From contig QEVF01000026.1 of the NCBI GenBank assembly GCA_003576915.1, forward strand, positions 1-51,693: a stretch of 51,693 nt of DNA. The letters are read 5' to 3'. A program made the position numbers and the translations under genes. The notes under the pieces were generated by a model. The model saw only the letters and a program-made list of their open reading frames with translations. It was not told the origin of the DNA and searched no databases. Below are positions 7,941 through 16,760 of the stretch, piece by piece. The first letter of the stretch is position 1. Each line of letters opens with the position of its first letter. The DNA is from Planctomycetota bacterium (lineage in GTDB: Bacteria > Planctomycetota > UBA8742 > UBA2392).

Positions 7941-10307
7941 ATGCGCGCGACTCCTTTGGCCCTTGCGGCCCTCCTTCTTCTCCTCTCCGCCTGCCAGAGT
8001 TCCGACGGCACCGACGTCGAGTCCGTGTCGGCCGTGGCCGTGGCCGGCCAGGACCTGATCGTGGACGCCGGTTACTGCCGCGTCGAGATTTCGCGCCTCG
8101 CCATCGGCAGCGGCACGGGCCAGCTTCCTGCGGGGTCCCGCGTCAAGATCGAGACCATCGGATTTCTGGCCAACGGCATTACCGCCTATTCCAACCTGGT
8201 GCGCGTCACTGCCACCAACGCCTCAGGCGCGGCCGTGACGGGCCTCAACCTCAGCCCCGCCGCCAACGTGTTCCTGCGCTTTGACTTCAGCGCGGCTTCC
8301 CGCGACGGCCACGACGAAGCCGATCTCAAGTTCGTGGTCAAAAGCGGCAGCAGCTTCACCAGCCTGACTCATGCCGCCACGGCCGCGGCGGGCAGCACCT
8401 TTGCCACGCCGGCACAGGGCTCTGCGCTGGCCCTGATGACCTCCTTCAGCGACATGGCCGTGGCCTTTGGCACGCCCACGGGAGGCGGCGGGGGCGGCGG
8501 CACGCCCACGGCGCTGACCGGCAGCATCTCCACCCTTCTGACTTTCACCAGCTTTTCGCTCAATAACACGGGCAGCACCATCACCGCCAACCTGATCATT
8601 CCCACCAGCGACACCACGGGCCTGCCCAAGGTGCTCACCCTCAACGACGCGGCCTTTGACGGCGGCAACCCGACGGCCGCCACGAACAGGATTCTCACGG
8701 TGACCACCGGCGGCAAGACCTACACGACCGACAAGGCCGGTGCGGGCGTCACGGCCACTATCACGACCTTCGCCGGCAGCAACTCCAGCGGCACCCTCAT
8801 CGGCACTGTAGTGGACAACGCCAGCACTGCGACCCTGGCCATAAATTACACCTTTACAACGGGCTCCGCCGGCGCCACGGCGTTGACCGGCACCGTCAGT
8901 GACTTCGGCGGGCGCCGCACGGTCACCCTGCGCGACGCCGGCAACCTTGTCACCGTCCTGTTCCTGATGCCGGACACCCTGCCCTCCACGCCGCCTTCCA
9001 GCGTTACCTTCGACGACGCCAGCTTCGATTCTTCCAATCCCACGGCCGTAAGCGGCCGCGTCCTCACCGTGACCGAGGGCGGCACCACCTACTCCAGCGA
9101 CGTGCCTGTGCTGGGCAACGTGACCGTCAACTTCACGACCTACAGTTCCGGCACCTCGACGGGCACCATCACCGGTACCGCCGTCAGCACGACTCCCTCC
9201 ACCAAGACGCTCAACTACACGTTCTCGACCACGCCCGGCGCGGCCGGCGGCGGCACGGGCACGCTGGCCAATGCCGCGCCCGTCACGGTGGCGGCCTCCG
9301 GCGACGCGCTGGAAAGCGCCATTGTGGCGTCCGGCGCGGGCTACCTGGGGTTCTGGCTTTCGGCCGTAGGCACGACCAACCGCACCATCCAGATGCGCCC
9401 CCTCGACGCCACGGGCACGCCCACGGGAACCCAGACCAGCGTTGAACCCTCCGTCAATCTCGCGGCCGCGGGCCGCTTCTCGGCGGCCATGGAGCCCGGC
9501 GGCATCGCCGTCGTCGCGGGCGCGACCGGCAGCTCGGCCTCCACGGATACGGTGCGCCTCACGGTCATCAACACCGGCACCTCGGCCATCCTGTTTGAAC
9601 ACAATCTGGGCGCCGGCACGGCCCCGCGCGTGGTTTACAACAGCACGGCCGGCCTCTTCGTGTGCGCCTTCACCACGGCCAGCGGCGTGTCTGTCACCAC
9701 ACTGCCCGCCACAGGCGCCAGCTTCGCCACCGCCCTGGCCCTGCACAGCGGCGCCACCCTCGCCGGCCTGGCCAGCGCCGGGGCCGCCGACGAAGTCCTT
9801 GTCACGGCCAACGACGGCAGCGGCATCCGCGCCCGCCGTGTTACGCCCAGCACTCTCACGGCGCTGGGCAGCGCCTTTGACGTGACGACTTCACTGGGCG
9901 GCGGCCTCTGCCTGTTTGACGCCGCAGGCTCGGCCTATCTCATCGCCGTGCAGGAGCAGGGCCCCCTGCTTGTCAACCAGATCGTGCGCCAGTTGCCCGT
10001 GGGTTCCGACACCCTGCATGCCACGAAGCTGACCCTGATCAGCATCAGTGCCATGAGCCAGGGGGCGACTTCCACCAACTCTTCTCTGCTCTCTGACGCC
10101 AACGCCACTTTCCATGCCGCGCGCGCCAACGCCGGCGGCCCCACGCAGATCGGCAGCCCCATTGTGGGCCTGGTGTCGGGCCTGGCCCTGGACACGACGA
10201 GCGACGGCGCGGCCATGGCCGGCAACGGCGCGGGCGCCTTTGTGGCCCTGGCGGCGCGCGGCGCGGGGGCAGGCGTCTCCAGCATCCGCTTCACGGTCAC
10301 GCCCTGA
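7941..10307 (+). CDS. Large secreted lipoprotein with tandem beta-rich repeats
   Basis: 788 residues. It starts with a lipoprotein signal peptide whose lipobox is LSAC (Cys18), so it should be exported by Sec, lipidated and anchored. Residues about 20-170 form a beta-rich domain. A poly-Gly linker (TGGGGGGGTPT) follows, then two related units of about 110 residues, both containing a 'ILTVTxGGxTY' strand and ending in a 'LNYTFST / INYTFTT' strand. The last 350 residues look like repeated beta blades with many AAG, TGT and Ser/Thr-rich turns. No enzyme motif is seen. Composition is dominated by Ala, Gly, Ser and Thr, as is common for surface or extracellular proteins. Function unknown. It is followed 92 bp later by another exported protein on the same strand. 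Confidence 0.8.
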   Translation: MRATPLALAALLLLLSACQSSDGTDVESVSAVAVAGQDLIVDAGYCRVEISRLAIGSGTGQLPAGSRVKIETIGFLANGITAYSNLVRVTATNASGAAVTGLNLSPAANVFLRFDFSAASRDGHDEADLKFVVKSGSSFTSLTHAATAAAGSTFATPAQGSALALMTSFSDMAVAFGTPTGGGGGGGTPTALTGSISTLLTFTSFSLNNTGSTITANLIIPTSDTTGLPKVLTLNDAAFDGGNPTAATNRILTVTTGGKTYTTDKAGAGVTATITTFAGSNSSGTLIGTVVDNASTATLAINYTFTTGSAGATALTGTVSDFGGRRTVTLRDAGNLVTVLFLMPDTLPSTPPSSVTFDDASFDSSNPTAVSGRVLTVTEGGTTYSSDVPVLGNVTVNFTTYSSGTSTGTITGTAVSTTPSTKTLNYTFSTTPGAAGGGTGTLANAAPVTVAASGDALESAIVASGAGYLGFWLSAVGTTNRTIQMRPLDATGTPTGTQTSVEPSVNLAAAGRFSAAMEPGGIAVVAGATGSSASTDTVRLTVINTGTSAILFEHNLGAGTAPRVVYNSTAGLFVCAFTTASGVSVTTLPATGASFATALALHSGATLAGLASAGAADEVLVTANDGSGIRARRVTPSTLTALGSAFDVTTSLGGGLCLFDAAGSAYLIAVQEQGPLLVNQIVRQLPVGSDTLHATKLTLISISAMSQGATSTNSSLLSDANATFHAARANAGGPTQIGSPIVGLVSGLALDTTSDGAAMAGNGAGAFVALAARGAGAGVSSIRFTVTP

Positions 10308-10399
10308 GGTCGCGCGGGCTTTGCAGGGCTGGACCCTTGCGCCGGCCCGTCAATCGGGCAAGATGGGTTCCCCCAAGGTGTCCCCGGTTTAGGCTCTGC

Positions 10400-11980
10400 A
10401 TGAGGCTTGCACTCTTCCTTTGTCTGGCGCTTGGCCCGGCGGTGGCAGCCGCGCAAAGTGTGATTCCCGGCTTTACGCTCAGCACGGTGCAGGACCCCGT
10501 GGCCCAGGGGCGCTGCCTTGCCTTTGCGCCCGATGGCCGACTGTTCTACACGGAGTTCGCCACGGGCCAGATCCGCGTCATCACCAGCCCCACCACGACT
10601 CCCACCCTGCTGGCCACGCCCTTTGCCACGGTGGGAGGCGGCGGTAACGCCTTCGTCACCAGCCCCGGCACGGACATGGGCCTGCACGGCATTGCCTTTG
10701 ACCCGCAGTTTGGCACCAATCGCTTCATCTACGTGGCGCACACCAGCGGCACCCTGGGCAACCCCACCCTGGTCATCAAGCGCTTCACCGAAGACACCGG
10801 CACGCCCAACACCGCCCAGAGCGGCAGCGAAACTACGGTCTTTGGACCTATCACCATGACGGCCTCGGGCCAGCGCCACGGGGCTCGCCTCGCCTTTGGA
10901 CCGGATGGCAAGCTCTACGTCACCGTCGGAGACGGCGGTGGCGCCTTTTCCGCTTCCGGCGCCCGCGCCCAGGACCCCGCCCAGAATCTCGGAAAGGTGC
11001 TGCGCCTCGAAAGCAGCGGCGCCATTCCCACGGACAACCCCACCCCCGGCTCGCCCGTATTTTCGCGCGGCCTGCGCAACCCGCGCGGCATTGCCTTCAA
11101 CCCCAACGACAACACGCCCTTTGTGGTGGACAGCGGCAACGACAGCCCGGCCACCGTTGATGAAATCAACCGCATTGCTCAGGGCGGCCTGAATTTCGGC
11201 TGGGATGCCAACGGGATTTCCGGCGACCAGGCCGTCACCGGTTACAGCAACCCGGCGTTCACGCTGGCTGCAGGCTCCCTGCCCAGCGGGCTGGCGTTCT
11301 ACCCGGCCTCGGCCACGAACTTTCCCGTCGCGGGTTTCCGCAGCGGCATTGCCTACCTCGGCGGCGAGAGCGCTTCAGGCAAGGTCTTCCGGTTGATTCT
11401 CAACGGCGCCAACCAGGCGGGCGGCATTACGGCCAAGCAGTTCGCCAGCTTCCCCCAGCCTGTCTATGACCTGGCCTTTGGCCCAGACGGCATGATGTAC
11501 ATTCTGACCACGGGCGTGCTGTACCGGGCGGCTTTCACGGGCAACACCTCACCCAACAACCCCGTGGCCAACGCCGGACCCGACGTCTCCCACAACGAGA
11601 ACACCCTGGTCACCCTCAGCGCCGGCCTTTCAAGTGACGCCGACGTGGGCACCACCCTGACGTTCACCTGGCGGCAGGTGGGCGGCAGCCCCACGGTCAC
11701 CCTGACCAATCCCACTACCGTGAACGCCCAGTTCACGGCCCCTGCCGTCTCATTCAACCAGGTGCTGACCTTTGAAGTCATCGTGGAAGACGGCTTTGGC
11801 GGCGTTGCCTCGGATTTCGTGCTGATTACCGTGCAGGACGTCGGCGGCGGCACAGGCACGCCCACGGGCGAGAAGGTTGTTGGAGAAGAAGGCGGCTGCA
11901 GCGCGGGGCAGGGCGCGGCGCCCCTGGTCCTGCTGGCGCTGCTGGCCCTGGCCTGGCGGCGCAGAGTCCGCCGCGCCTGA
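10400..11980 (+). CDS. PQQ-type glucose/sorbosone dehydrogenase with PKD-like domain and C-terminal sorting tail
   Basis: 526 residues from the ATG at 10400, chosen because it opens a clean Sec signal peptide (MRLALFLCLALGPAVAAAQS). Residues about 25-390 are a six-bladed propeller of the soluble glucose/sorbosone dehydrogenase family, with GLHGIAFDPQFGTNRFIYVA, HGARLAFGPDGKLYVTVGDG, LRNPRGIAFNP and GLNFGWDANG. It probably oxidises a sugar or aldose outside the cytoplasm using PQQ. An Ig/PKD-like domain (about 395-490) follows, beginning PVANAGPDVSHNENTLVTLS. The C-terminus is a sorting signal: GGCSAGQG, a hydrophobic stretch, then WRRRVRR. This resembles MYXO-CTERM or Synerg-CTERM tails and predicts processing and surface anchoring at the Cys. 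The substrate is not defined by sequence. Confidence 0.88.
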   Translation: MRLALFLCLALGPAVAAAQSVIPGFTLSTVQDPVAQGRCLAFAPDGRLFYTEFATGQIRVITSPTTTPTLLATPFATVGGGGNAFVTSPGTDMGLHGIAFDPQFGTNRFIYVAHTSGTLGNPTLVIKRFTEDTGTPNTAQSGSETTVFGPITMTASGQRHGARLAFGPDGKLYVTVGDGGGAFSASGARAQDPAQNLGKVLRLESSGAIPTDNPTPGSPVFSRGLRNPRGIAFNPNDNTPFVVDSGNDSPATVDEINRIAQGGLNFGWDANGISGDQAVTGYSNPAFTLAAGSLPSGLAFYPASATNFPVAGFRSGIAYLGGESASGKVFRLILNGANQAGGITAKQFASFPQPVYDLAFGPDGMMYILTTGVLYRAAFTGNTSPNNPVANAGPDVSHNENTLVTLSAGLSSDADVGTTLTFTWRQVGGSPTVTLTNPTTVNAQFTAPAVSFNQVLTFEVIVEDGFGGVASDFVLITVQDVGGGTGTPTGEKVVGEEGGCSAGQGAAPLVLLALLALAWRRRVRRA

Positions 11981-12031
11981 CCTGACGACGATCCACCGCT
12001 TTGACGCACACTGAGACCGGGACAATGCACC

Positions 12032-12523
12032 ATGAGAACGGCCAACAAGCTGGACATAGTCAAGGCTGACGCGGCTTCGGGTGAGAACCTTGATGAGTTC
12101 ATCAAGCTCACCGAAGAATACTTCCGCGAGAACTGGCCGGAGAACCTCCGGGGCCACAGCGACTGGCGCGCCCACTACCGCAAGTGGCTGACCACGCGCT
12201 GGAAGGAGGGCGGCCGGCGCCTGTGGATCATCAAGTCGGGCGGCAAGCCCGCGGGCCTGGTCAACTTCTATTCCAGCGGCCCCCAGGGCGAGCGCGTGGG
12301 GCACATCAGCGAGTTTTATGTCAAGGCGGACTTCCGCCGCCGCGGCATCGGCCGCGAAATGTTCTTGCTGGTGCGGGCCGAGCTTGAGAAGGATGGCTGC
12401 CGCATCATCAAGAGCGAAGTGCAGCCCGACGAACCGGGACGCATGGCGTTCTGGGAAGAATTGGGCTTTGCCGTGGTGAAGGTGCAGATGGCACTGAACC
12501 TTGCCGCGGACGAGGAGGAGTAG
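12032..12523 (+). CDS. GNAT family N-acetyltransferase
   Basis: 163 residues, a single GNAT domain. Acyl-CoA motif A is ISEFYVKADFRRRGIGREMF (about 91-110), with the R-R-x-G-I-G pyrophosphate loop. The C-terminal motif B reads PGRMAFWEELGF. The N-terminal part (EYFRENWPENLRGHSDWRAH) is Trp-rich and may shape the acceptor site. Acceptor unknown. It converges with the phosphoesterase gene. The 84-bp gap between them contains a short imperfect repeat of GTTGAGA. Confidence 0.85.
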   Translation: MRTANKLDIVKADAASGENLDEFIKLTEEYFRENWPENLRGHSDWRAHYRKWLTTRWKEGGRRLWIIKSGGKPAGLVNFYSSGPQGERVGHISEFYVKADFRRRGIGREMFLLVRAELEKDGCRIIKSEVQPDEPGRMAFWEELGFAVVKVQMALNLAADEEE

Positions 12524-12607
12524 GGAGTTGAGAGTTGCGAGTTGAGAAAGATGGACGGAAAGTGGGGCGCGGCGCGCCTCACTCAATACCCGCGACCTGC
12601 GCCCCGC

Positions 12608-13372
12608 CTATTTCCCCAGCTTGAGGCGCTCTGCCAGGAAGGTCGGCAGCTTGGGGATGGCCAGAATCTTTGAAATCGTCTTCTCGTAGTCGTATTCCAC
12701 ACGCCTGAACATCAGCTTGCTGTTGTCCAGTACCACATAGCAGGCGCGGGTGTCGTGGTCTCTGGGCTGGCCCACACTGCCAATGTTCACGAGAAGCTTG
12801 CGGAAGCGCCGCAGGTCCAGCTCGCCGCTGGGAAAGTTCTTGGGGTGGCCATACTTGCCCGTTTCGCTGTAGATGCCGGGGATGTGGCTGTGGCCGCAGA
12901 AGCAGAAGCGGTCAAACTTCGCGAACATGCCCCGGATCTTGGCCTGGTCCAGACTGTCCTTGGGGAAGACATACTCGTGGGTGGGCTTGCGCGGGCTGCC
13001 GTGCACGAACAGCAGGTCGCCCTGCTGGTGGTGCCGCTTCTTGGAAAGCTCGTCCAGATAATTCCAGTACTTCTGGCGCTGCTCGCGCGGCATGGCGGGA
13101 TCGTTGAGCTGCTCGCGCGTCCACTCCACACTGCGCATGGCGCGTTCATTGAAGTCCTCGGCCACGAGCATCAGGGCTTCTTCGTGATTGCCCAAAATGG
13201 TCATGTCGAAGCGCTCAATGGCGATGTCCAGCACTTCGCGCGGGTTGGGGCCGTAGTCAATGATGTCGCCCAGGCAATAGATGCGCTCGCAGCCCAGCGA
13301 CTCGATGTCGGCGAGGACGGCTTCCAGCGCCTCGATGTTGCTGTGGATGTCCGAGACAATGGCCAGGCGCAC
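12608..13372 (-). CDS. Calcineurin-like metallophosphoesterase (MJ0936/YfcE-like)
   Basis: 254 residues starting with GTG at 13372, with AAGGG about 6 nt upstream. The full set of metal ligands is visible: SDIHSN (7-12), LGDIIDYGPNP, LGNHE, VHGSPR and CGHSHIP. The family motif NIGSVGQPRD follows the last His pair. Such enzymes bind two metal ions and hydrolyse phosphodiesters or phosphomonoesters; the natural substrate of this type is often unknown. It stands alone, 173 bp upstream on the minus strand of the end of the pseudopilin operon. Confidence 0.9.
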   Translation of the reverse strand: MRLAIVSDIHSNIEALEAVLADIESLGCERIYCLGDIIDYGPNPREVLDIAIERFDMTILGNHEEALMLVAEDFNERAMRSVEWTREQLNDPAMPREQRQKYWNYLDELSKKRHHQQGDLLFVHGSPRKPTHEYVFPKDSLDQAKIRGMFAKFDRFCFCGHSHIPGIYSETGKYGHPKNFPSGELDLRRFRKLLVNIGSVGQPRDHDTRACYVVLDNSKLMFRRVEYDYEKTISKILAIPKLPTFLAERLKLGK

Positions 13373-13502
13373 GATGACCCTTCAGGAACGAACCTGCCCG
13401 GCACGCACCGGAATGACTGCAAACCCAAGAACGCGCCCATGTTGGGCGATTTTTGCCGCTTTGGCAAGGGCGCAGTTGCGCTACAGGTTGCCCCATGAAG
13501 AA

Positions 13503-13522
13503 GGCCGCGGCAAGCCGCGGCC
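13503..13522 (-). terminator. Hairpin terminator of the pseudopilin operon
   Basis: A perfect GC palindrome (GGCCGCGGC, 2-nt spacer, GCCGCGGCC) lies 24 bp after the stop of the last pseudopilin gene. On the minus strand it is followed by TTCTTC. The short loop means fewer pairs form in practice. Confidence 0.45.
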
Positions 13523-13545
13523 CGGACTGCCATGGAAGGGCATCC

Positions 13546-14616
13546 CTAGCGGATAAGCTTGCCCGCCAGCTCTGTGTCACGCTTGTCCAGCCAGCGCAGG
13601 GCCGGCGCATAGGGACAATGGACGGCGCGGGTGAAGGTACGGTAGGTGCCCGTTTCATCGCCACGGCTGAAGGTGCGGTCAATGAAGGTCAGCTCGACCA
13701 CCACCACAGAGGGATACTCCGCCAGTGTTGAAATAAAGTCACGCTGGGGGTTCGCTACCTGAGAGCCGAAGAAATCGCCCAACTGCACGCACTGGCCGTC
13801 CGCGGGACGCTGCAGAATCACCGTCAGGCCGTTAGCCGTCTTGTTGCCGCCGGGCACCGCCGCCACGCCGCCTGCGGCTGCCGCGCCGCCGCCCTTCTGG
13901 GTTTTCCAGAGGTGGGGGGCGGTGTCCTGACGGCACTCCGGAAACACATTGATGACGGAGTTGCTGCGCATGGCGCCCCACTGGAAGGCCGCCTTGTCAT
14001 CGACGAACATGCGCACGGAGTAAACGAAACTGGCGATCTCGTCGTCCCGGGGTTCGATGTTGCGGGCATTCTTCCAACCTGCCTTCGCGCCGGCCACAAT
14101 CTCAGCCAGAGAGCGAACGGGAATGACGCGGCGGCAGAGATAGGCGCCATCCTGGCGGGGCTGGCCTTGAAGCTCAGGCCGCTTGCGCAGGTAATACACG
14201 ATGATGGCGTCACCGGTGACGTAGGCTTTGGCCTTGCTGTCCCACCAGGTCGAGGTGCCGGTAAAGGAGAGGAACTCCTTGATCTTGCCGGTTTCGCCGT
14301 CGTCGGCGGACTCGAAGTTGCTGAGGTTGGTGTAGAACTTGTCGTGGGGCAAGTTGGGGTTTTTCAGGTCGTCTTCGCTGAGGCTGCGAAGCTGCATGTT
14401 GTCATCGCCTGTGCCGGTGCGGGCGCGCAGCAGGTCCTGCTCGATGTAATCCATGGAGACGCGGCCGGCCTGAAAGGTCTCGATGCGGCGCGCGGTGACC
14501 ATGTACATGGCCTGGGCGGAGGTGAACATGGTGCGAAGCATCAGCATCACGATCAGCATGAGCGCGATCGCGATCATCAACTCCAGCAGGGTGAAACCGC
14601 GGATATTCCTGTGCAT
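13546..14616 (-). CDS. Pseudopilin, GspJ/PilW-like minor subunit
   Basis: 356 residues from the ATG at 14616, chosen because GGGAG lies about 7 nt upstream and the product begins with a short basic leader. The prepilin peptidase site is IRG/FTLLELMIAI, with Glu at position +5 of the mature protein. A hydrophobic helix of about 20 residues follows. The mature domain is large and mostly soluble (DYIEQDLLRARTGTGDD onwards), matching GspJ or PilW, which cap the pseudopilus tip. It has an Ala/Gly-rich insertion (GGGAAAAGGVAAVPGG) near residue 265. Last of five co-directional pseudopilin genes. Confidence 0.85.
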   Translation of the reverse strand: MHRNIRGFTLLELMIAIALMLIVMLMLRTMFTSAQAMYMVTARRIETFQAGRVSMDYIEQDLLRARTGTGDDNMQLRSLSEDDLKNPNLPHDKFYTNLSNFESADDGETGKIKEFLSFTGTSTWWDSKAKAYVTGDAIIVYYLRKRPELQGQPRQDGAYLCRRVIPVRSLAEIVAGAKAGWKNARNIEPRDDEIASFVYSVRMFVDDKAAFQWGAMRSNSVINVFPECRQDTAPHLWKTQKGGGAAAAGGVAAVPGGNKTANGLTVILQRPADGQCVQLGDFFGSQVANPQRDFISTLAEYPSVVVVELTFIDRTFSRGDETGTYRTFTRAVHCPYAPALRWLDKRDTELAGKLIR

Positions 14617-14654
14617 GACTGCTCCCGTTGGGGCGCGCCTGAGTTCGTCCGGTG

Positions 14655-15443
14655 TTACTTGGCAGCGGCGACCATGAAATCCCACTCAAAGAAGGGCTTG
14701 TTCTGCTGGGCCTGGCCGTCGTAGTCGGAAGCGAACTCGAAACCCTTGAAAATGCGGATATGCACCACGTAGAGGTCGTCCAGGGGGGCCTTGCGTGTCC
14801 CGCCGCCTTCCAGGGGGGCCGAACTGCGCGAGACGCCGCGCCGGATGCTGAAATCGAAGCTGTAGAAGGGACGATCGTCGAAATCGTGGCCCTGAATCAC
14901 GCCGGAGCTGCGCAGGGTGTCAGGGACCAGGCGGTAGACTTCCGGCGGCACGCCCGTGAAACGGCGGTCGCCCGTGCGGGACAGGCCGTCGTTGGGCAGG
15001 GAAGTCATCATCTGCCTGCGGGCGTCCTCGCTGGTGATGAGCGTGACGTCAAATTCCTTGGCCGGCAGGGCAAAGAACAGCACGTTGTCCTCGACGTTGC
15101 CGAAGAGCTGCCGGCGCATTTCCGGCGTGGTGGCCGCTGTCGTGCTGCCGCCTGTGCTTTCGCGGTCCGTCAGGTCTTTGGGCTTGAACTTGAGGGAGGC
15201 GCCCGGGTAATCGAAGCGGTACACCGTGTAGTCGTCGCGCAGGGCAATGGGCCGGCTGAGCGAGGAAGTCACGAGCGCGCGCACGTTGCGCATGATTTCG
15301 GCCGCGCGCGAGGCGTCCATGGCGTTGCGCGACATCTTCATGTTGGCGATGAACAGCCCCACGATGGAGACGCCGCCCAGCGCAAAGATGGCCATAGCGA
15401 CCAGGATTTCCGTGAGCGTGAAGCCTTTTCTTGTTTTACGCAT
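14655..15443 (-). CDS. Pseudopilin, GspI/PilV-like minor subunit
   Basis: 262 residues from the ATG at 15443, just after the stop of the previous gene. The leader MRKTRKG is cut before FTLTEILVAMAIFALG; Glu+5 is kept. The hydrophobic helix continues through GGVSIVGLFIANMKMSRN, a pattern typical of GspI/PilV. The C-terminal domain (RFDYPGASLKFKPKDLTDRE onwards) is soluble. It should assemble in the tip complex with the GspH- and GspJ-like neighbours. The spacing to the next gene (38 nt) supports one transcript. Confidence 0.85.
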   Translation of the reverse strand: MRKTRKGFTLTEILVAMAIFALGGVSIVGLFIANMKMSRNAMDASRAAEIMRNVRALVTSSLSRPIALRDDYTVYRFDYPGASLKFKPKDLTDRESTGGSTTAATTPEMRRQLFGNVEDNVLFFALPAKEFDVTLITSEDARRQMMTSLPNDGLSRTGDRRFTGVPPEVYRLVPDTLRSSGVIQGHDFDDRPFYSFDFSIRRGVSRSSAPLEGGGTRKAPLDDLYVVHIRIFKGFEFASDYDGQAQQNKPFFEWDFMVAAAK

Positions 15444-15462
15444 GGGAGTGCCTTGGGCGCGC

Positions 15463-16152
15463 TTACTTCTTGGGATAGGTGGAATCTTCCTGAAGGATGA
15501 CGTCAGAGGCGCGAACACCGGTGGTCGCCGGGTTCACGTCAATGAACAGAAGCCGCGTGCTGTCCTGCAGCACGATGTCCGCGTCCGGCGGGCCCTTGTC
15601 CGACACCGTGTCCAGCAGGTAGCCGGGCTTGTCGTTGATCACTTCGCTGCGACCGTCCACGCGGATCACAATCTTGTAGTTGCGGGCGAACTGGCTGTTG
15701 ATCTGGGAGTTGCCCATGTCACCCAGGCCTGTGACGGGCGCGGCCTCGAACTTGCGCTTCCAGTAAGGCGCGAACTCGACGTCGCCGCCCAGTTGCGCCT
15801 CAAGGTTGTATTCCCGCACGAACGTCACGGCATCGCTGGAGCGCTCGGCCGCGGGGTTGACACGGAACAGCACGATGCCGGGCCCCAGGGTCAGCGGCAG
15901 GCTTTCGCCGGGGTTCTGATACTTCAAAGGCTCCGTCAGGAACACCAGCACGTGGGGCTGGCGCGTGTTCAGGGCCTCCGTGCGTGAGAAAGAAATGAAG
16001 CCCGCCACGCTGTTGGCCGCCATTTTCAGGCCGCGGCCGCGCATGAACGTCATGACCACGGGCACCATCACCGCCATCAGCAGGCTGATGAGCGCGATCA
16101 CCACCAGCAGCTCGACGAGCGTGAAGCCGCGCCATTTCCTGGGTATGTTCAT
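15463..16152 (-). CDS. Pseudopilin, GspH/FimT-like minor subunit
   Basis: 229 residues. The leader MNIPRKWRG is cut before FTLVELLVVIALISLLMAV, with Glu+5. The segment FISFSRTEALNTRQPHVLVF after the helix is the hallmark of GspH/FimT proteins (helix, then the first beta strand). The C-terminal half is beta-rich. Order in the operon (two GspG-like, then H, I, J) is that of type II secretion pseudopilin clusters. Confidence 0.87.
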   Translation of the reverse strand: MNIPRKWRGFTLVELLVVIALISLLMAVMVPVVMTFMRGRGLKMAANSVAGFISFSRTEALNTRQPHVLVFLTEPLKYQNPGESLPLTLGPGIVLFRVNPAAERSSDAVTFVREYNLEAQLGGDVEFAPYWKRKFEAAPVTGLGDMGNSQINSQFARNYKIVIRVDGRSEVINDKPGYLLDTVSDKGPPDADIVLQDSTRLLFIDVNPATTGVRASDVILQEDSTYPKK

Positions 16153-16186
16153 GGGTTCTCCCTTGGCCGCGCCACCTGCGGCCGCG

Positions 16187-16750
16187 CTACTTGCCGAGAA
16201 TCTCGGCGCGCTCCCTCACGCTGTTGTTGCGGCTGTCGAAGATCAGGTCATCGTCGGTGTCCCATTGCCCGTCGTCGCCGGCCGAAGAAATCAGGAACGA
16301 GCCGCTTTTCTCAATGCGGAACCAGACGGGACGGTCCCAGGCGTCCACGAAATACTGAAGCTTGCCCGCGTCGCCGCGCATGGAATCCTTGAACTGCTGG
16401 GGGTCCTGCTTGGGGCTGTAACCCTTGCCCTTGTAGGCCGGGGCCTGGTCCCAGACTTCCTTCGACGGGCAGAGGTAGAACACCAGGATCTGCGAGGACT
16501 TCATCTTGTCGTCGTTGCTCAACGTCGCCGCGAGCGCCCCGGCGTCCTTGCGGAAAGATGTCTCGTTGGGCGTCACCTTTTCGCCGGCCAGGGCATTGCC
16601 CACGTTCTGCAGCAGCGCCTTGGTGGCGCGCGGCTTGGCCTTCTGGATCCAGGGCAAGATGGCGACCGCAAGCACCGCGACCAGCACGGCCACGATGCCG
16701 ATGACGATCATGAGTTCGATGAGTGTGAAACCTTTGTCGGAACGAGTCAT
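16187..16750 (-). CDS. GspG-like major pseudopilin, second copy
   Basis: 187 residues from the ATG at 16750. The leader MTRSDKG is cut before FTLIELMIVIGIVAVLVAVL. The C-terminus has the GspG calcium-loop pattern: VDAWDRPVWFR, then SSAGDDGQWDTDDDLIFD. The central part carries FYLCPSKEVWDQAP, not usual in GspG. It sits 10 nt after the other GspG-like gene. Having two major-subunit-like genes suggests either a heteropolymeric fibre or a specialised paralogue. Confidence 0.85.
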   Translation of the reverse strand: MTRSDKGFTLIELMIVIGIVAVLVAVLAVAILPWIQKAKPRATKALLQNVGNALAGEKVTPNETSFRKDAGALAATLSNDDKMKSSQILVFYLCPSKEVWDQAPAYKGKGYSPKQDPQQFKDSMRGDAGKLQYFVDAWDRPVWFRIEKSGSFLISSAGDDGQWDTDDDLIFDSRNNSVRERAEILGK

Positions 16751-16760
16751 GGCGGCCCCC

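Noticed and set aside
8223..9746. 507-codon open frame opposite the large lipoprotein gene
   Set aside because: Gly/Arg-rich translation without motifs; an antisense shadow caused by high GC. The + strand product has a lipobox and repeats.
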